Shown: in pieces, positions 6,559-12,921 of the stretch
Position numbering within the stretch: the stretch's first letter is position 1
Layout: the number at the start of each line of letters is the position of its first letter
Source of the DNA: Chloroflexota bacterium
Lineage (GTDB): Bacteria > Chloroflexota > Dormibacteria > Dormibacterales > Dormibacteraceae
Assembly (NCBI GenBank): GCA_005880175.1
Contig: VBJR01000315.1
Coordinates: forward strand, 1 to 14,533
Reading direction: 5' to 3'
DNA length: 14,533 bases
Translations under genes and position numbers: made by a program
Notes under the pieces: model-generated
Seen by the model: only the letters and a program-made list of their open reading frames with translations
Database searches by the model: none
Told to the model about the DNA's origin: nothing

Positions 6559-7587
6559 TCAGCGCACGGCGGGGCGGTTGCCATGACCGCTCTGGCTCAG
6601 GATCGACCGGTCCCCGATCCACAGCGCGGGCGGCGACGCCCAGTAGAACGCGAGCGCGTTGATCCTGCCCGCGTACTCGGCCCGGAGCCGGTGGAACGCC
6701 TCCCAGCCCTCGGCCTCCGGGCGCAGGCGGTAGCCGGCGCCCGCCAGCCGCTCCCTCGCCTGCTGGTAGTCGATCAGCTCTACGCCAGCCTCGCGGTCGT
6801 CGGGCAGCCCGAAGTAGATGACCATGTCCTCGATGCAGTGGCCGAGCACGGCCCGGCTGAGCTTGGCCCAACCCTTCACGCCCATCCACGAGTCGTCGTC
6901 GTGGCTGGACCGGAAGTACGCCAGCACCGGGTACGCGAGGTGGCTGTCCAGGATCTCGGCGGCCGCCTCCTGCCAGCGCCGGAACAGGGCCGGCAGCTCC
7001 TGGACGATGCCCGCCGCGGCGTACGTCTCCAGCAGCGTGACGCCGGATGGAGGCGCGCCGGCGCTGGCCTCCAGCGTGACGACGGCGACCTCGCGGCGCT
7101 GGAACGCGCCGTACAGGCTGAACAGGAACGTCACCACCAGCGCCAGGACGCCCAGGCCGGTGGCGGCGGAGACCAGCGCCACCACCCGGGCGAGCGGCGT
7201 GGTGGCCACGTAGTCGCCGAAGCCGATCGTGAACAGCGAGGTGCCCGCCACGTACAGGGACGTGACCAGGTCGGCGGGACGGGGCCGGACCTGGTCGGCC
7301 AGCGCGTTGACCAGGAGGCCATAGCCGAGGATCAGGAGCAGGAGCCACACCAGCAGGTACACGAGGACGATGGCAGGGCCGAAGTTGCCGAGCAGCGCCT
7401 CCCGCCGCCGCCCGTCCGTCGTGCGGTTCGCCAGCCAGCGAATGGCCGCCCACGTCCCCCGCGTCAGGTACCGGCTGATCCGGACGCGGCCGGCGACCGG
7501 CCGGGGCGTCACGACGGACTGGAAGACGTCGAGCAGGGTGGCCAGGATCAGCAGCGTCCCGACCACACCCTGCACGACGAGCACCAC
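6559..7587 (-). CDS. Two-TM potassium channel-like protein with a long C-terminal cytoplasmic domain
   Basis: The 342-residue protein has an N-terminal hydrophobic helix (about 3-24), a second at 70-92, a pore helix leading to the selectivity filter TIGFGD (120-125) and a further helix near 132-152, the Ion_trans_2 arrangement. The filter fits K+ selectivity (TxGYGD/TxGFGD). Residues 155-342 form a soluble region with conserved-looking HLAYPVLAYFRS and VKGWAKLSRAVLGHCIEDM blocks, but I recognise no RCK/TrkA nucleotide-binding motif. GTG 7587 is preferred; the next codon is also GTG. The open frame extends 53 codons upstream, but with non-coding-like sequence. A GAGG lies 3 nt from the first GTG, and TAACAT (7596-7601, minus) could be a leaderless -10. 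It lies between the small Cys/His gene and the PH-domain gene. Confidence 0.88.
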   Translation of the reverse strand: MVLVVQGVVGTLLILATLLDVFQSVVTPRPVAGRVRISRYLTRGTWAAIRWLANRTTDGRRREALLGNFGPAIVLVYLLVWLLLLILGYGLLVNALADQVRPRPADLVTSLYVAGTSLFTIGFGDYVATTPLARVVALVSAATGLGVLALVVTFLFSLYGAFQRREVAVVTLEASAGAPPSGVTLLETYAAAGIVQELPALFRRWQEAAAEILDSHLAYPVLAYFRSSHDDDSWMGVKGWAKLSRAVLGHCIEDMVIYFGLPDDREAGVELIDYQQARERLAGAGYRLRPEAEGWEAFHRLRAEYAGRINALAFYWASPPALWIGDRSILSQSGHGNRPAVR

Positions 7588-7646
7588 GGACCTCGATGTT
7601 AGAGGCTCCGGGCCGCCCGCTCTCTCCCGCCGGTGCGTGCTCCCGG

Positions 7647-7832
7647 TCAGGCCGCCTTCGCCCGCGCCGGAGCGGCGGTCCGGACCGCGCGCAGCAGGCC
7701 CGCCAGACGCGTGAGGGCCGCCGGGAAGTGCTCGGCGCAGAACCACTGGACCATGCCGGTGGACAGGCCCCAGCCGAGCCCGTGGGGCGCCGGCCGGAAG
7801 CAGCCGCGATGCGAACAGACGTTGTTACCCAT
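7647..7832 (-). CDS. Small Cys/His protein, probable single zinc or metal site (61 aa)
   Basis: The start is ATG 7832, with a textbook GGAGG six bases upstream, and the frame ends at TGA 7647. The 61-residue product has C6, C11, C32 and H35, a CxxxxC...CxxH arrangement typical of treble-clef or knuckle zinc sites, then a helical, basic tail ending in RAKAA. No enzyme family is recognised. It is the first gene of a same-strand run with the channel (59-bp gap) and is divergent from the CsoR-type regulator 121 bp away. That arrangement makes a metal-linked role attractive, but nothing in the sequence proves it. Confidence 0.7.
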   Translation of the reverse strand: MGNNVCSHRGCFRPAPHGLGWGLSTGMVQWFCAEHFPAALTRLAGLLRAVRTAAPARAKAA

Positions 7833-7925
7833 GGTGGACCTCCAGTGACGACCTCTCCTCGGGCCGTCGCAGTCATGCATCCATGGGACGCGGCAGGGGG
7901 CCAGAGTGATCGATCGGCTCGAACC

Positions 7926-7944
7926 CATACCCCCCAGCAGTATG
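7926..7944. promoter_or_regulatory. CsoR/RcnR-type operator candidate
   Basis: CATAC and GTATG (7926-7930, 7940-7944) form a 5-bp inverted repeat around CCCCCAGCA. The A/T-flanked C-tract layout resembles operators of the CsoR/RcnR/FrmR family, which have a G/C tract between inverted TAC/GTA ends. The right arm overlaps the -10 hexamer at 7941-7946, so bound repressor would block RNA polymerase. Confidence 0.5.
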
Positions 7945-7946
7945 AT
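7941..7946 (+). promoter_or_regulatory. -10 box for the csoR-type gene, leaderless type
   Basis: TATGAT matches the -10 consensus at five of six positions. It ends 7 nt before GTG 7954, placing the transcription start at or next to the start codon. No Shine-Dalgarno sequence lies between them. The -35 region (around 7918-7924) is poor, as expected for a regulated promoter. Confidence 0.5.
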
Positions 7947-7953
7947 TACGGCG

Positions 7954-8229
7954 GTGCAAGGGTACACGCGTGACAAGGAGGAGGTGCGGCGCCGTCTTCG
8001 CCGGATCGGCGGCCAGGTCCGCGGCCTGGAGAAGATGATCGACGAGGACCGGTACTGCATCGACGTGCTGACGCAGGTCAGCGCCGTCAAGGCGGCGCTG
8101 GAGAGCGTGGCGCTCCTCCTGCTCGAGGACCACGTCGACCACTGCGTCACCGACGCCATCCGCGCGGGCGACGGGACGGAGAAGGTGCTCGAGCTGACCT
8201 CCGCGATCGAGCGGCTCGTCAAGTCCTGA
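7954..8229 (+). CDS. csoR: CsoR-family metal-sensing transcriptional repressor
   Basis: The 91-residue all-helical protein matches the DUF156/CsoR family from GYTRDKEEVRRRLRRIGGQVRGLEKMI onward. Cys35, His60 and Cys64 reproduce the Cys-His-Cys copper(I) site of CsoR; RcnR and FrmR use other residues at the third position. The Cu(I)-bound form would leave the DNA and release transcription. GTG 7954 is chosen because the product then begins a few residues before the conserved block and a TATGAT box lies exactly 7 nt upstream. Alternatives are ATG 7942, inside the operator, and GTG 7906. No copper ATPase or chaperone is adjacent; the closest candidate target besides itself is the divergent Cys/His gene. 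The real ligand could be another metal or sulfur species. Confidence 0.9.
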   Translation: MQGYTRDKEEVRRRLRRIGGQVRGLEKMIDEDRYCIDVLTQVSAVKAALESVALLLLEDHVDHCVTDAIRAGDGTEKVLELTSAIERLVKS

Positions 8230-8236
8230 ACCGGCC

Positions 8237-8257
8237 GGCGTCCCCCGGTGGGGCGCC
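8237..8257 (+). terminator. GC-rich hairpin after csoR, possible terminator
   Basis: GGCG (8237-8240), one bulged T, and CCCC (8242-8245) pair with GGGG (8250-8253) and CGCC (8254-8257) around the loop CGGT, starting 7 nt after the csoR stop. No T-tract follows, so intrinsic termination is uncertain. Confidence 0.35.
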
Positions 8258-8271
8258 ATACTGCACGGTCG

Positions 8272-9114
8272 ATGGAACGAGGCGGCGACGTGTTGGCGCC
8301 GGGCCGGGTGGCGGTCGTCACCGGCGCGGCCAGCGGCATCGGCTTCGCGCTCAGCGAGCGGTTCGCGAGCGAGGGGATGCGCGTGGTGATGGCGGACGTC
8401 GAGGGACCGGCGCTGGCCGAGGCGGCGGACCTCCTGGCGGGCCGCGGGGCCGAGGTCCTGCCCGTGCTCACCGACGTGTCGATCGGGGACCAGGTGGACG
8501 CCCTGCGCGACCGGGCGCTGGAGGCGTTCGGCGCCGTCCACGTGCTGTGCAACAACGCCGGCGTGTCGGGCGGCGGCCGGCCGATGTGGGAGATGTCGCC
8601 CCGCGACTGGGAGCGGGTGCTCGGCGTCAACCTGTGGGGCGTCATCAACGGCATCCGCGCGTTCATCCCCGTGCTGCTGGAGCAGGACGCGGGGCACGTG
8701 GTCAACACCGCCTCGATGGCCGGCCTGACCACCGGCGTCCTCGGCCCGTACAGCGTGACCAAGCACGGTGTGGTGGCGCTCTCGGAGGGGCTCCACTTCC
8801 AGCTCGCGCAGCAAGGCGGCACCGTCGGCGTGTCGGTGCTGTGTCCCGGCTGGGTGCGGACGCGCATCGGGGAGTCGGACCGCAACCGGCCGGCCGGGCT
8901 CACGCCGCCGGCCGAGGTGGACCCGGCGATCGCCGACATGCTCCGCGAGCTGATCCAGGCCGGCATGGAGCCGTCCGCCGTGGCCGGCCACGTCGCGGAC
9001 GCGATCCGGAGCCGCCGGTTCTACGTGCTGACGCACCCCGAGATGGGCGAGAGCGTCCGGCGTCGCGCGGAGGACGTGCTGGCGGGCGGCCCGCCGGGGA
9101 CCGCGTTCCTCTGA
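8272..9114 (+). CDS. Classical SDR-family NAD(P)-dependent oxidoreductase
   Basis: The 280-residue protein has the complete short-chain dehydrogenase set: cofactor motif TGAASGIG (17-24), Asp42 at the end of the second strand (favours NAD+), NNAG (94-97), and the catalytic Ser148, Tyr160 and Lys164 (YSVTK). It would reduce a carbonyl or oxidise an alcohol; substrate unknown. ATG 8272 is preferred because a -10-like CATACT (8257-8262) ends 9 nt upstream, suggesting a leaderless transcript. GTG 8290, seven bases after a GAGG, is an alternative. Its stop overlaps the presumed start of the acetyltransferase gene, so the two are probably co-translated. Confidence 0.88.
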   Translation: MERGGDVLAPGRVAVVTGAASGIGFALSERFASEGMRVVMADVEGPALAEAADLLAGRGAEVLPVLTDVSIGDQVDALRDRALEAFGAVHVLCNNAGVSGGGRPMWEMSPRDWERVLGVNLWGVINGIRAFIPVLLEQDAGHVVNTASMAGLTTGVLGPYSVTKHGVVALSEGLHFQLAQQGGTVGVSVLCPGWVRTRIGESDRNRPAGLTPPAEVDPAIADMLRELIQAGMEPSAVAGHVADAIRSRRFYVLTHPEMGESVRRRAEDVLAGGPPGTAFL

Positions 9115-9761
9115 GTCGGGACGTCGCGGTCCGGCTGGCGGCCAGGCCGGACCTGCCGCACCTGCGGGGCGTGCTCGCGCGGGCGTTCGACCGGGACCCG
9201 GTGGTCAACTGGGTGATCCGCCAGGACGGGGGCCGGGAGTGGGCGCTGGCCTGGCTGTACCGGCTCAGCCTCGACATGGCGACGCCGCTCGGCCACGTCT
9301 ACACGACCGGCGACCGGTGCGGCGTCGCCCTGTGGACGCCGCCGGGGCAGCTGGGCGCCGGCCAGTGGCGCCAGGCGTGGCGGTTCCCCGGGTTCCTGCG
9401 CGCGGTCGGCCTGCGCCGCCTGCCCCGGATCCTCCCGCCGATCGCGGCCATGGGCGCGAAGCACCCGCGCCAGCCCCACTGGTACCTGTCGGAGCTGGCC
9501 GTGGACCCGCCGGCCCAGGGTCGGGGCGTGGGCAGCGCGCTGCTCGCCCACCGGCTGGCCCTGTGCGACCGGGACGGCGTGCCCGCCTACCTGGAGAACT
9601 CGAACCCGCGCAACACCCCGCTGTACGAGCGGAACGGCTTCCGGACGCTGGAGGAGCTCCGGATGGGCGCCGGCGGCCCGCCGGTGCTGCTGATGTGGCG
9701 AGAGCCGGTCAGCCGGGCTCCGGCGGGTCCAGGAGCACCCCCCGGCGAACGATCTCGATGA
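9111..9761 (+). CDS. GNAT-family N-acetyltransferase with apparent CTG start
   Basis: The 216-residue product has the GNAT layout: a first strand and helix VAVRLAARPDLPHLRGVLARAF (5-26), an LSELAVDPPAQGRGVGSALL block (126-145) holding the acetyl-CoA-binding QGRGVG loop, and ENSNPRNTPLYERNGF (162-177). It would transfer an acetyl group to an unknown amine. No ATG, GTG or TTG precedes the first strand in frame. The nearest, GTG 9171, would delete it. CTG 9111 lies in CTGA overlapping the dehydrogenase stop, so I propose coupled initiation there. Its last 53 bp overlap the end of the convergent TetR gene. Confidence 0.8.
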   Translation: MSRDVAVRLAARPDLPHLRGVLARAFDRDPVVNWVIRQDGGREWALAWLYRLSLDMATPLGHVYTTGDRCGVALWTPPGQLGAGQWRQAWRFPGFLRAVGLRRLPRILPPIAAMGAKHPRQPHWYLSELAVDPPAQGRGVGSALLAHRLALCDRDGVPAYLENSNPRNTPLYERNGFRTLEELRMGAGGPPVLLMWREPVSRAPAGPGAPPGERSR

Positions 9762-10344
9762 TCGTGCGCAGCGCCCGCGCCGGGACCCGGCGCCGGCCCT
9801 CCCACAGGACCAGGCGCATGCCCAGGAAGTCGGCCATGCCCATCAGGCAGTACGCGACCGTCTCGTGGTCCAGGTCGTCGCGCACCTGCCCGGCGGCGGC
9901 CGCCGCGCGCAGGCCCGCCACGTAGCGGCTGGCCAGCCGCCGGTACCAGGCCCGGAACTCGTCGGGGGCGACGAACTCGCACTCCCGCACGACCCGGTAC
10001 AGGTTCGGATGCTCCGCCACGTAGCCGAAGAAGGCGCGAAAGCCGGCGGCCTCGGCGGCGGCCCTGCCGGGCAGCCCGCGGCTCGCCTCGTGCAGCCGGC
10101 GCCGGACGTCGTGGCCCATCGCGCGGACGAGCTCGATGAACAGCGCCTCCTTGCTCGGGAAGTACAGGTAGAACGTGCCCTGGCCGACGCCCGCCGAGCG
10201 CGTGATGTCCACGATGGACGCGCGGTGGAAGCCGTCGCGGCCGAACACCTCCTCGGCCGCGTCCAGGAGCTTCTGCCGGGTGCGCCGGCCCCGGTTGGTG
10301 CGCGGCGACGGCAGCGCCGGTTCGACGCGCTCGGTCTCGACCAT
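9709..10344 (-). CDS. TetR/AcrR-family transcriptional regulator
   Basis: The 211-residue protein opens with the TetR DNA-binding domain: RTRQKLLDAAEEVFGRDGFHRASIVDITRSAGVGQGTFYLYFPSKEALF (residues 21-69), with the recognition helix near 52-61. The C-terminal ligand and dimer domain (80-200) is helical and unassigned. Such repressors leave DNA when a small molecule binds. ATG 10344 is the start; it has no ribosome-binding site, and CAACAT ends 6 nt upstream as a possible leaderless -10. It lies 14 bp after the zinc-ribbon gene on the same strand, so it may belong to the acetamidase operon. It is convergent with the acetyltransferase gene and overlaps it by 53 bp. Confidence 0.9.
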   Translation of the reverse strand: MVETERVEPALPSPRTNRGRRTRQKLLDAAEEVFGRDGFHRASIVDITRSAGVGQGTFYLYFPSKEALFIELVRAMGHDVRRRLHEASRGLPGRAAAEAAGFRAFFGYVAEHPNLYRVVRECEFVAPDEFRAWYRRLASRYVAGLRAAAAAGQVRDDLDHETVAYCLMGMADFLGMRLVLWEGRRRVPARALRTIIEIVRRGVLLDPPEPG

Positions 10345-10358
10345 GGCTGGATGTTGCG

Positions 10359-10613
10359 TCACCGCCCGTGCCGCCGCAACTTGCCGCGTACTCGCACCAC
10401 CCGGCCGTCCAGCTTCTCGATCGCGGCCCGCACCGCCGGGTCGTTCACCGCGGCGGCGGCGTGCGGCGGTGCCTCGCCCGGCAGCCACACGTTCCCGCAG
10501 GCCCAGCACCGGCGCTGCGGCGGTCCCTCGGGCCCGGCCGAGTGCCGGGCGTCGCCACACGCCGGGCAGGGCAGGACCGGGACCGCCGGGCGCCGGCGCC
10601 GTTCAGCCGTCAG
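10359..10613 (-). CDS. Small zinc-ribbon protein with apparent CTG start, downstream of the acetamidase
   Basis: The 84-residue product carries a clear two-knuckle zinc ribbon, CPACG (residues 18-22) and CWACGNVW about 17 residues later, then a short region and a basic tail ending RVRGKLRRHGR. No ATG, GTG or TTG lies between the upstream stop and the first Cys pair. CTG 10613 is in frame and sits in CTGA over the acetamidase stop, the same arrangement as at the acetyltransferase start. Formamidase genes are often followed by a zinc-ribbon gene (fmdB), but the sequence is not FmdB-like. A nucleic-acid-binding or accessory role is possible. The start is the least certain part. Confidence 0.6.
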   Translation of the reverse strand: MTAERRRRPAVPVLPCPACGDARHSAGPEGPPQRRCWACGNVWLPGEAPPHAAAAVNDPAVRAAIEKLDGRVVRVRGKLRRHGR

Positions 10614-11551
10614 CTCTGGAACACGCTCAGGGCCAGGTACGCGGAGACGCCGAAGTTCGGCTGGTCCACGATCTGGCTGATCTTCAGGTCCGCGGCCAGG
10701 CTGCACAGGACGTACGCGTCCTCGCGGCTGAGATCCTTCTCCCAGACCAGCCAGTCGATCACGTCCCTGATCGCGTTCCTGGCGTTCTCCATCAAGTCCG
10801 GCCCCAGCGCCGTGGCGGCGAAGTAGCCCTTCTCGTCGTACTTCGGCTGCAGCGGCCCGGGCGGCGTGACGAACCGGTAGTGCCACGGCTTGATGTGGTG
10901 GCCCTTCTTGACGTCGAAGCGCAGGCTGAACGCCATCGGGCACTCGATGCCGGTCACGCAGACCTCGCCGTCGCCCTGCGCGGCGTGGCAGTCGCCCGCG
11001 GAGAACATCGCGCCCGTCACGAAGACGGGCAGGTACAGCTTCGTGCCGACGCCGAGGTGGCGGGTGTCGATGTTGCCGGCGCCCTTGGTGGGGGGCAGGA
11101 CGTCGTGCGGGCCAGGCTCGTCGGTCGCGACGCCCATCGTGCCGCAGAACGGCTGGATGGGGATGCGGATGTCCTCGCGCAGCTCCGCGTACTCGCCGTT
11201 GCTGAGGTCGAAGTGGCGGATGTACGGCTCGGTGAAGTCCCCGGACAGCAGGCCGAGGCCGGGCAGGATGCCGGTCCAGCCCCACTCCAGCGGCTGCAGC
11301 TTCAGGATCTCGACCTCGAGGACGTCGCCGGGCTCGGCGCCCCGCACGTGGACGGGCCCGGCGAGGGGGTACAGGCGGTTGAAGTCGAGCGAGCCCAGCG
11401 CCGTCGCGGGGCAGCCGGGCGTCACCTGGCCGTCCGTCACCTCCAGCGTCTCGCAGTGGAGGACGTCCCCGGGCGCGACCTCGATGGCCGGCGCCAGGCT
11501 GTTGTCCCACTTGTAGTGCACCCTGCCGCGTTCCAGGACGTGCTCTGCCAC
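10610..11551 (-). CDS. Acetamidase/formamidase (FmdA/AmdA family)
   Basis: The 313-residue protein has the family N-terminus HVLERGRVHYKWDNSLAPAIEV, TGILPGLGLLSGDFTEP (93-109), IPIQPFCGTMGVA (130-142) and the GDCHAAQGDGEV block (187-198), which contributes metal ligands. It hydrolyses short aliphatic amides such as acetamide or formamide to the acid and ammonia, giving carbon and nitrogen. The start is GTG 11551, seven bases after GGAGG, which fits the family start exactly; the open frame runs far upstream only by lack of stops. It is the first gene of a probable acetamidase, zinc-ribbon, TetR operon and is divergent from the DUF167 gene with only 27 bp between start codons. Confidence 0.92.
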   Translation of the reverse strand: MAEHVLERGRVHYKWDNSLAPAIEVAPGDVLHCETLEVTDGQVTPGCPATALGSLDFNRLYPLAGPVHVRGAEPGDVLEVEILKLQPLEWGWTGILPGLGLLSGDFTEPYIRHFDLSNGEYAELREDIRIPIQPFCGTMGVATDEPGPHDVLPPTKGAGNIDTRHLGVGTKLYLPVFVTGAMFSAGDCHAAQGDGEVCVTGIECPMAFSLRFDVKKGHHIKPWHYRFVTPPGPLQPKYDEKGYFAATALGPDLMENARNAIRDVIDWLVWEKDLSREDAYVLCSLAADLKISQIVDQPNFGVSAYLALSVFQS

Positions 11552-11578
11552 TGTGCCACCTCCGACAATGCGAGTGCG

Positions 11579-11884
11579 ATGCGAATCGCCGTACGTGCTC
11601 ATCCTGGCGCATCCCGCGACCGCGCGGAGTGGGAAGGCGACGTCCTCCACGTGTGGGTCACGGCGCGGGCCGTGGAGGGCGCCGCGAACCGGGCGCTGAT
11701 GAAGTCGGTGGCGGCCGCGCTGGGCGTGCGGGCGTCGGCGGTGACGCTCGTGTCGGGCGACCGCGGCCGCGACAAGGTGTTCGAGGTGGCCGGCCCGACC
11801 GACGCGCCGGGTCGGCTTGGGACGTCCGGCGCCGACGCGGCGCGTGGGAGAGCCCGACACCGAAGGGAAGCTCCGCCGGGCTAA
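11579..11884 (+). CDS. DUF167 (YggU-like) protein with a repeat-derived tail
   Basis: Residues 3-73 carry the family pattern: VRAHPGASRDRAEWEGDVLHVWVTARAVEGAANRALMKSVAAALGV then VTLVSGDRGRDKVFEV. These small proteins are widely conserved with unknown function. The family normally stops near residue 73-80. Here residues 78-101 are encoded by the left arm of the inverted repeat at 11811-12105, so the original C-terminus seems extended or replaced. ATG 11579 has no ribosome-binding site; GACAAT (11564-11569) ends 9 nt upstream and may be a leaderless -10. Confidence 0.82.
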   Translation: MRIAVRAHPGASRDRAEWEGDVLHVWVTARAVEGAANRALMKSVAAALGVRASAVTLVSGDRGRDKVFEVAGPTDAPGRLGTSGADAARGRARHRREAPPG

Positions 11885-12105
11885 CACTGTGCCACCTCTG
11901 GGTGGCAAGTGGTTCAAGGCTGGCTTCCCGGGCGTTGCCGTACCTGGGCCACCCCTGAACCGGTCCATGAGGTGGCCCAGGTACGGCAAGACCTACTCGT
12001 GATCCATTTGGCACCCAGATGCGGCACAGTGCTAGCCCACCGGAGGCCCCGTTCGTTGTCAGGCATTCCCAAGCGCTGCGCCGGCGCCACGCGAGCCAGG
12101 CCGAC
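11811..12105. repeat. 295-bp imperfect inverted repeat with a perfect 19-bp core
   Basis: The core arms TTGCCGTACCTGGGCCACC (11935-11953) and its exact reverse complement (11971-11989) surround a 17-bp loop. Outside them, 11871-11915 matches the reverse complement of 12001-12045 at 37 of 45 positions, and similarity continues at lower identity to 11811 and 12105. A 7-bp hairpin (TGCCACC/GGTGGCA, 11890-11907) lies in the left arm. Read outward, both arms encode similar peptides, VLARRSFPSVSGSPTRRVGA and VLAHRRPRSLSGIPKRCAGA, beginning at GTG. It sits between two converging genes and resembles a non-autonomous mobile element, a dispersed repeat or two facing copies of an old gene start. No target-site duplication is obvious. 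Confidence 0.75.
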
Positions 12106-12123
12106 GCCCCAACCCCGGGATCG

Positions 12124-12881
12124 CTACCTCTGGCAGCCGCGGCAGAAGTTGAGCGGCTCCCGGTTCGAGCCCAGCTGGGAGACCCGGTGGCCGCAGCGTG
12201 GGCAGTCCTTGCCGCCCCGCCCGTGCACGTTCATGAAGCTGCGGTTCTGCCTGGACTCGTCGTAGTCGGGGTTGGCCAGGATCGCCTCGATGGACCGGCC
12301 CAGCACCGCCGGGATCGCCTCGTACAGCGCCTCCTCGTCGTCCGGCCTCAGCGACGCGCGCCGGCGCAGCGGCAGCAGCTTCGCCTCCCACAGGATCTCG
12401 TCCGAGTACGCGTTGCCGATGCCGGCCAGGAACGCCTGGTTGCGGAGCAGGTCGCCTCCGGCCCCATCTCCCGCCACGCCAGCACGTCCGCCGCCGGGTC
12501 CGCCGTCCAGTAGATGCGGCCCATGTCCCGGAAGTCCAGGTAGCGCAGCTCGTCGCCGCCGTCCAGCCGCAGCGAGAACACGCGGGTGGCCGGCGCCTTC
12601 GTGTCCGGCCCCGCGAGCTGGAAGCGCCCGCCCAGCATCGGGTTGATCGCCAGGTGGCGCAGCTCCCCGCCGCGGGCCAGCTTCAGGTCGAACACCAGGT
12701 GCTTGCCCCGCCGCCAGGTGCGCGTGAACTTCCGGTACGGCAGCTCCTCGGCGAAGCTGTCCGGCGGGTAGCGGAGCAGGTGCCCGCTCTTCGGGTTCAC
12801 GTCCACCGCGGTGACCAGCCGGCCCTCCAGTCGAGGGCCCAGCTGCAGCCGCAGCGCCTCCAGCTCCGGCAGCTCGGGCAT
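12124..12881 (-). pseudogene. mutM: Formamidopyrimidine-DNA glycosylase (Fpg/MutM), internally deleted and frameshifted
   Basis: The N-terminal half, from ATG 12881, begins MPELPELEALRLQL, with the catalytic Pro1/Glu2 after Met removal, and runs to WREMGPEA near 12463. The other half, in another frame, runs from DLLRNQAFLAGIGNAYSDEILWEAKLL to the CPRCG...CRGC zinc finger and the stop at 12124. Intact enzymes have about 23-26 further residues between these blocks, so a deletion of unequal codon length seems to join them. Without a shift, translation from ATG ends at 12348 after about 178 residues, losing the helix-two-turn-helix and zinc finger. Intact Fpg removes 8-oxoguanine from DNA. TATGTT (12888-12893, minus) ends 6 nt before ATG, a leaderless promoter. 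An assembly error is possible. Confidence 0.85.
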
Positions 12882-12887
12882 GTGTGA

Positions 12888-12893
12888 AACATA
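12888..12893 (-). promoter_or_regulatory. -10 box for fpg, leaderless type
   Basis: TATGTT on the minus strand ends 6 nt before ATG 12881. No Shine-Dalgarno sequence intervenes. It lies in the 40-bp gap shared with the divergent clpB start. Confidence 0.35.
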
Positions 12894-12921
12894 GGCCGAA
12901 GCGGGAATCACAGTGGCAGAC

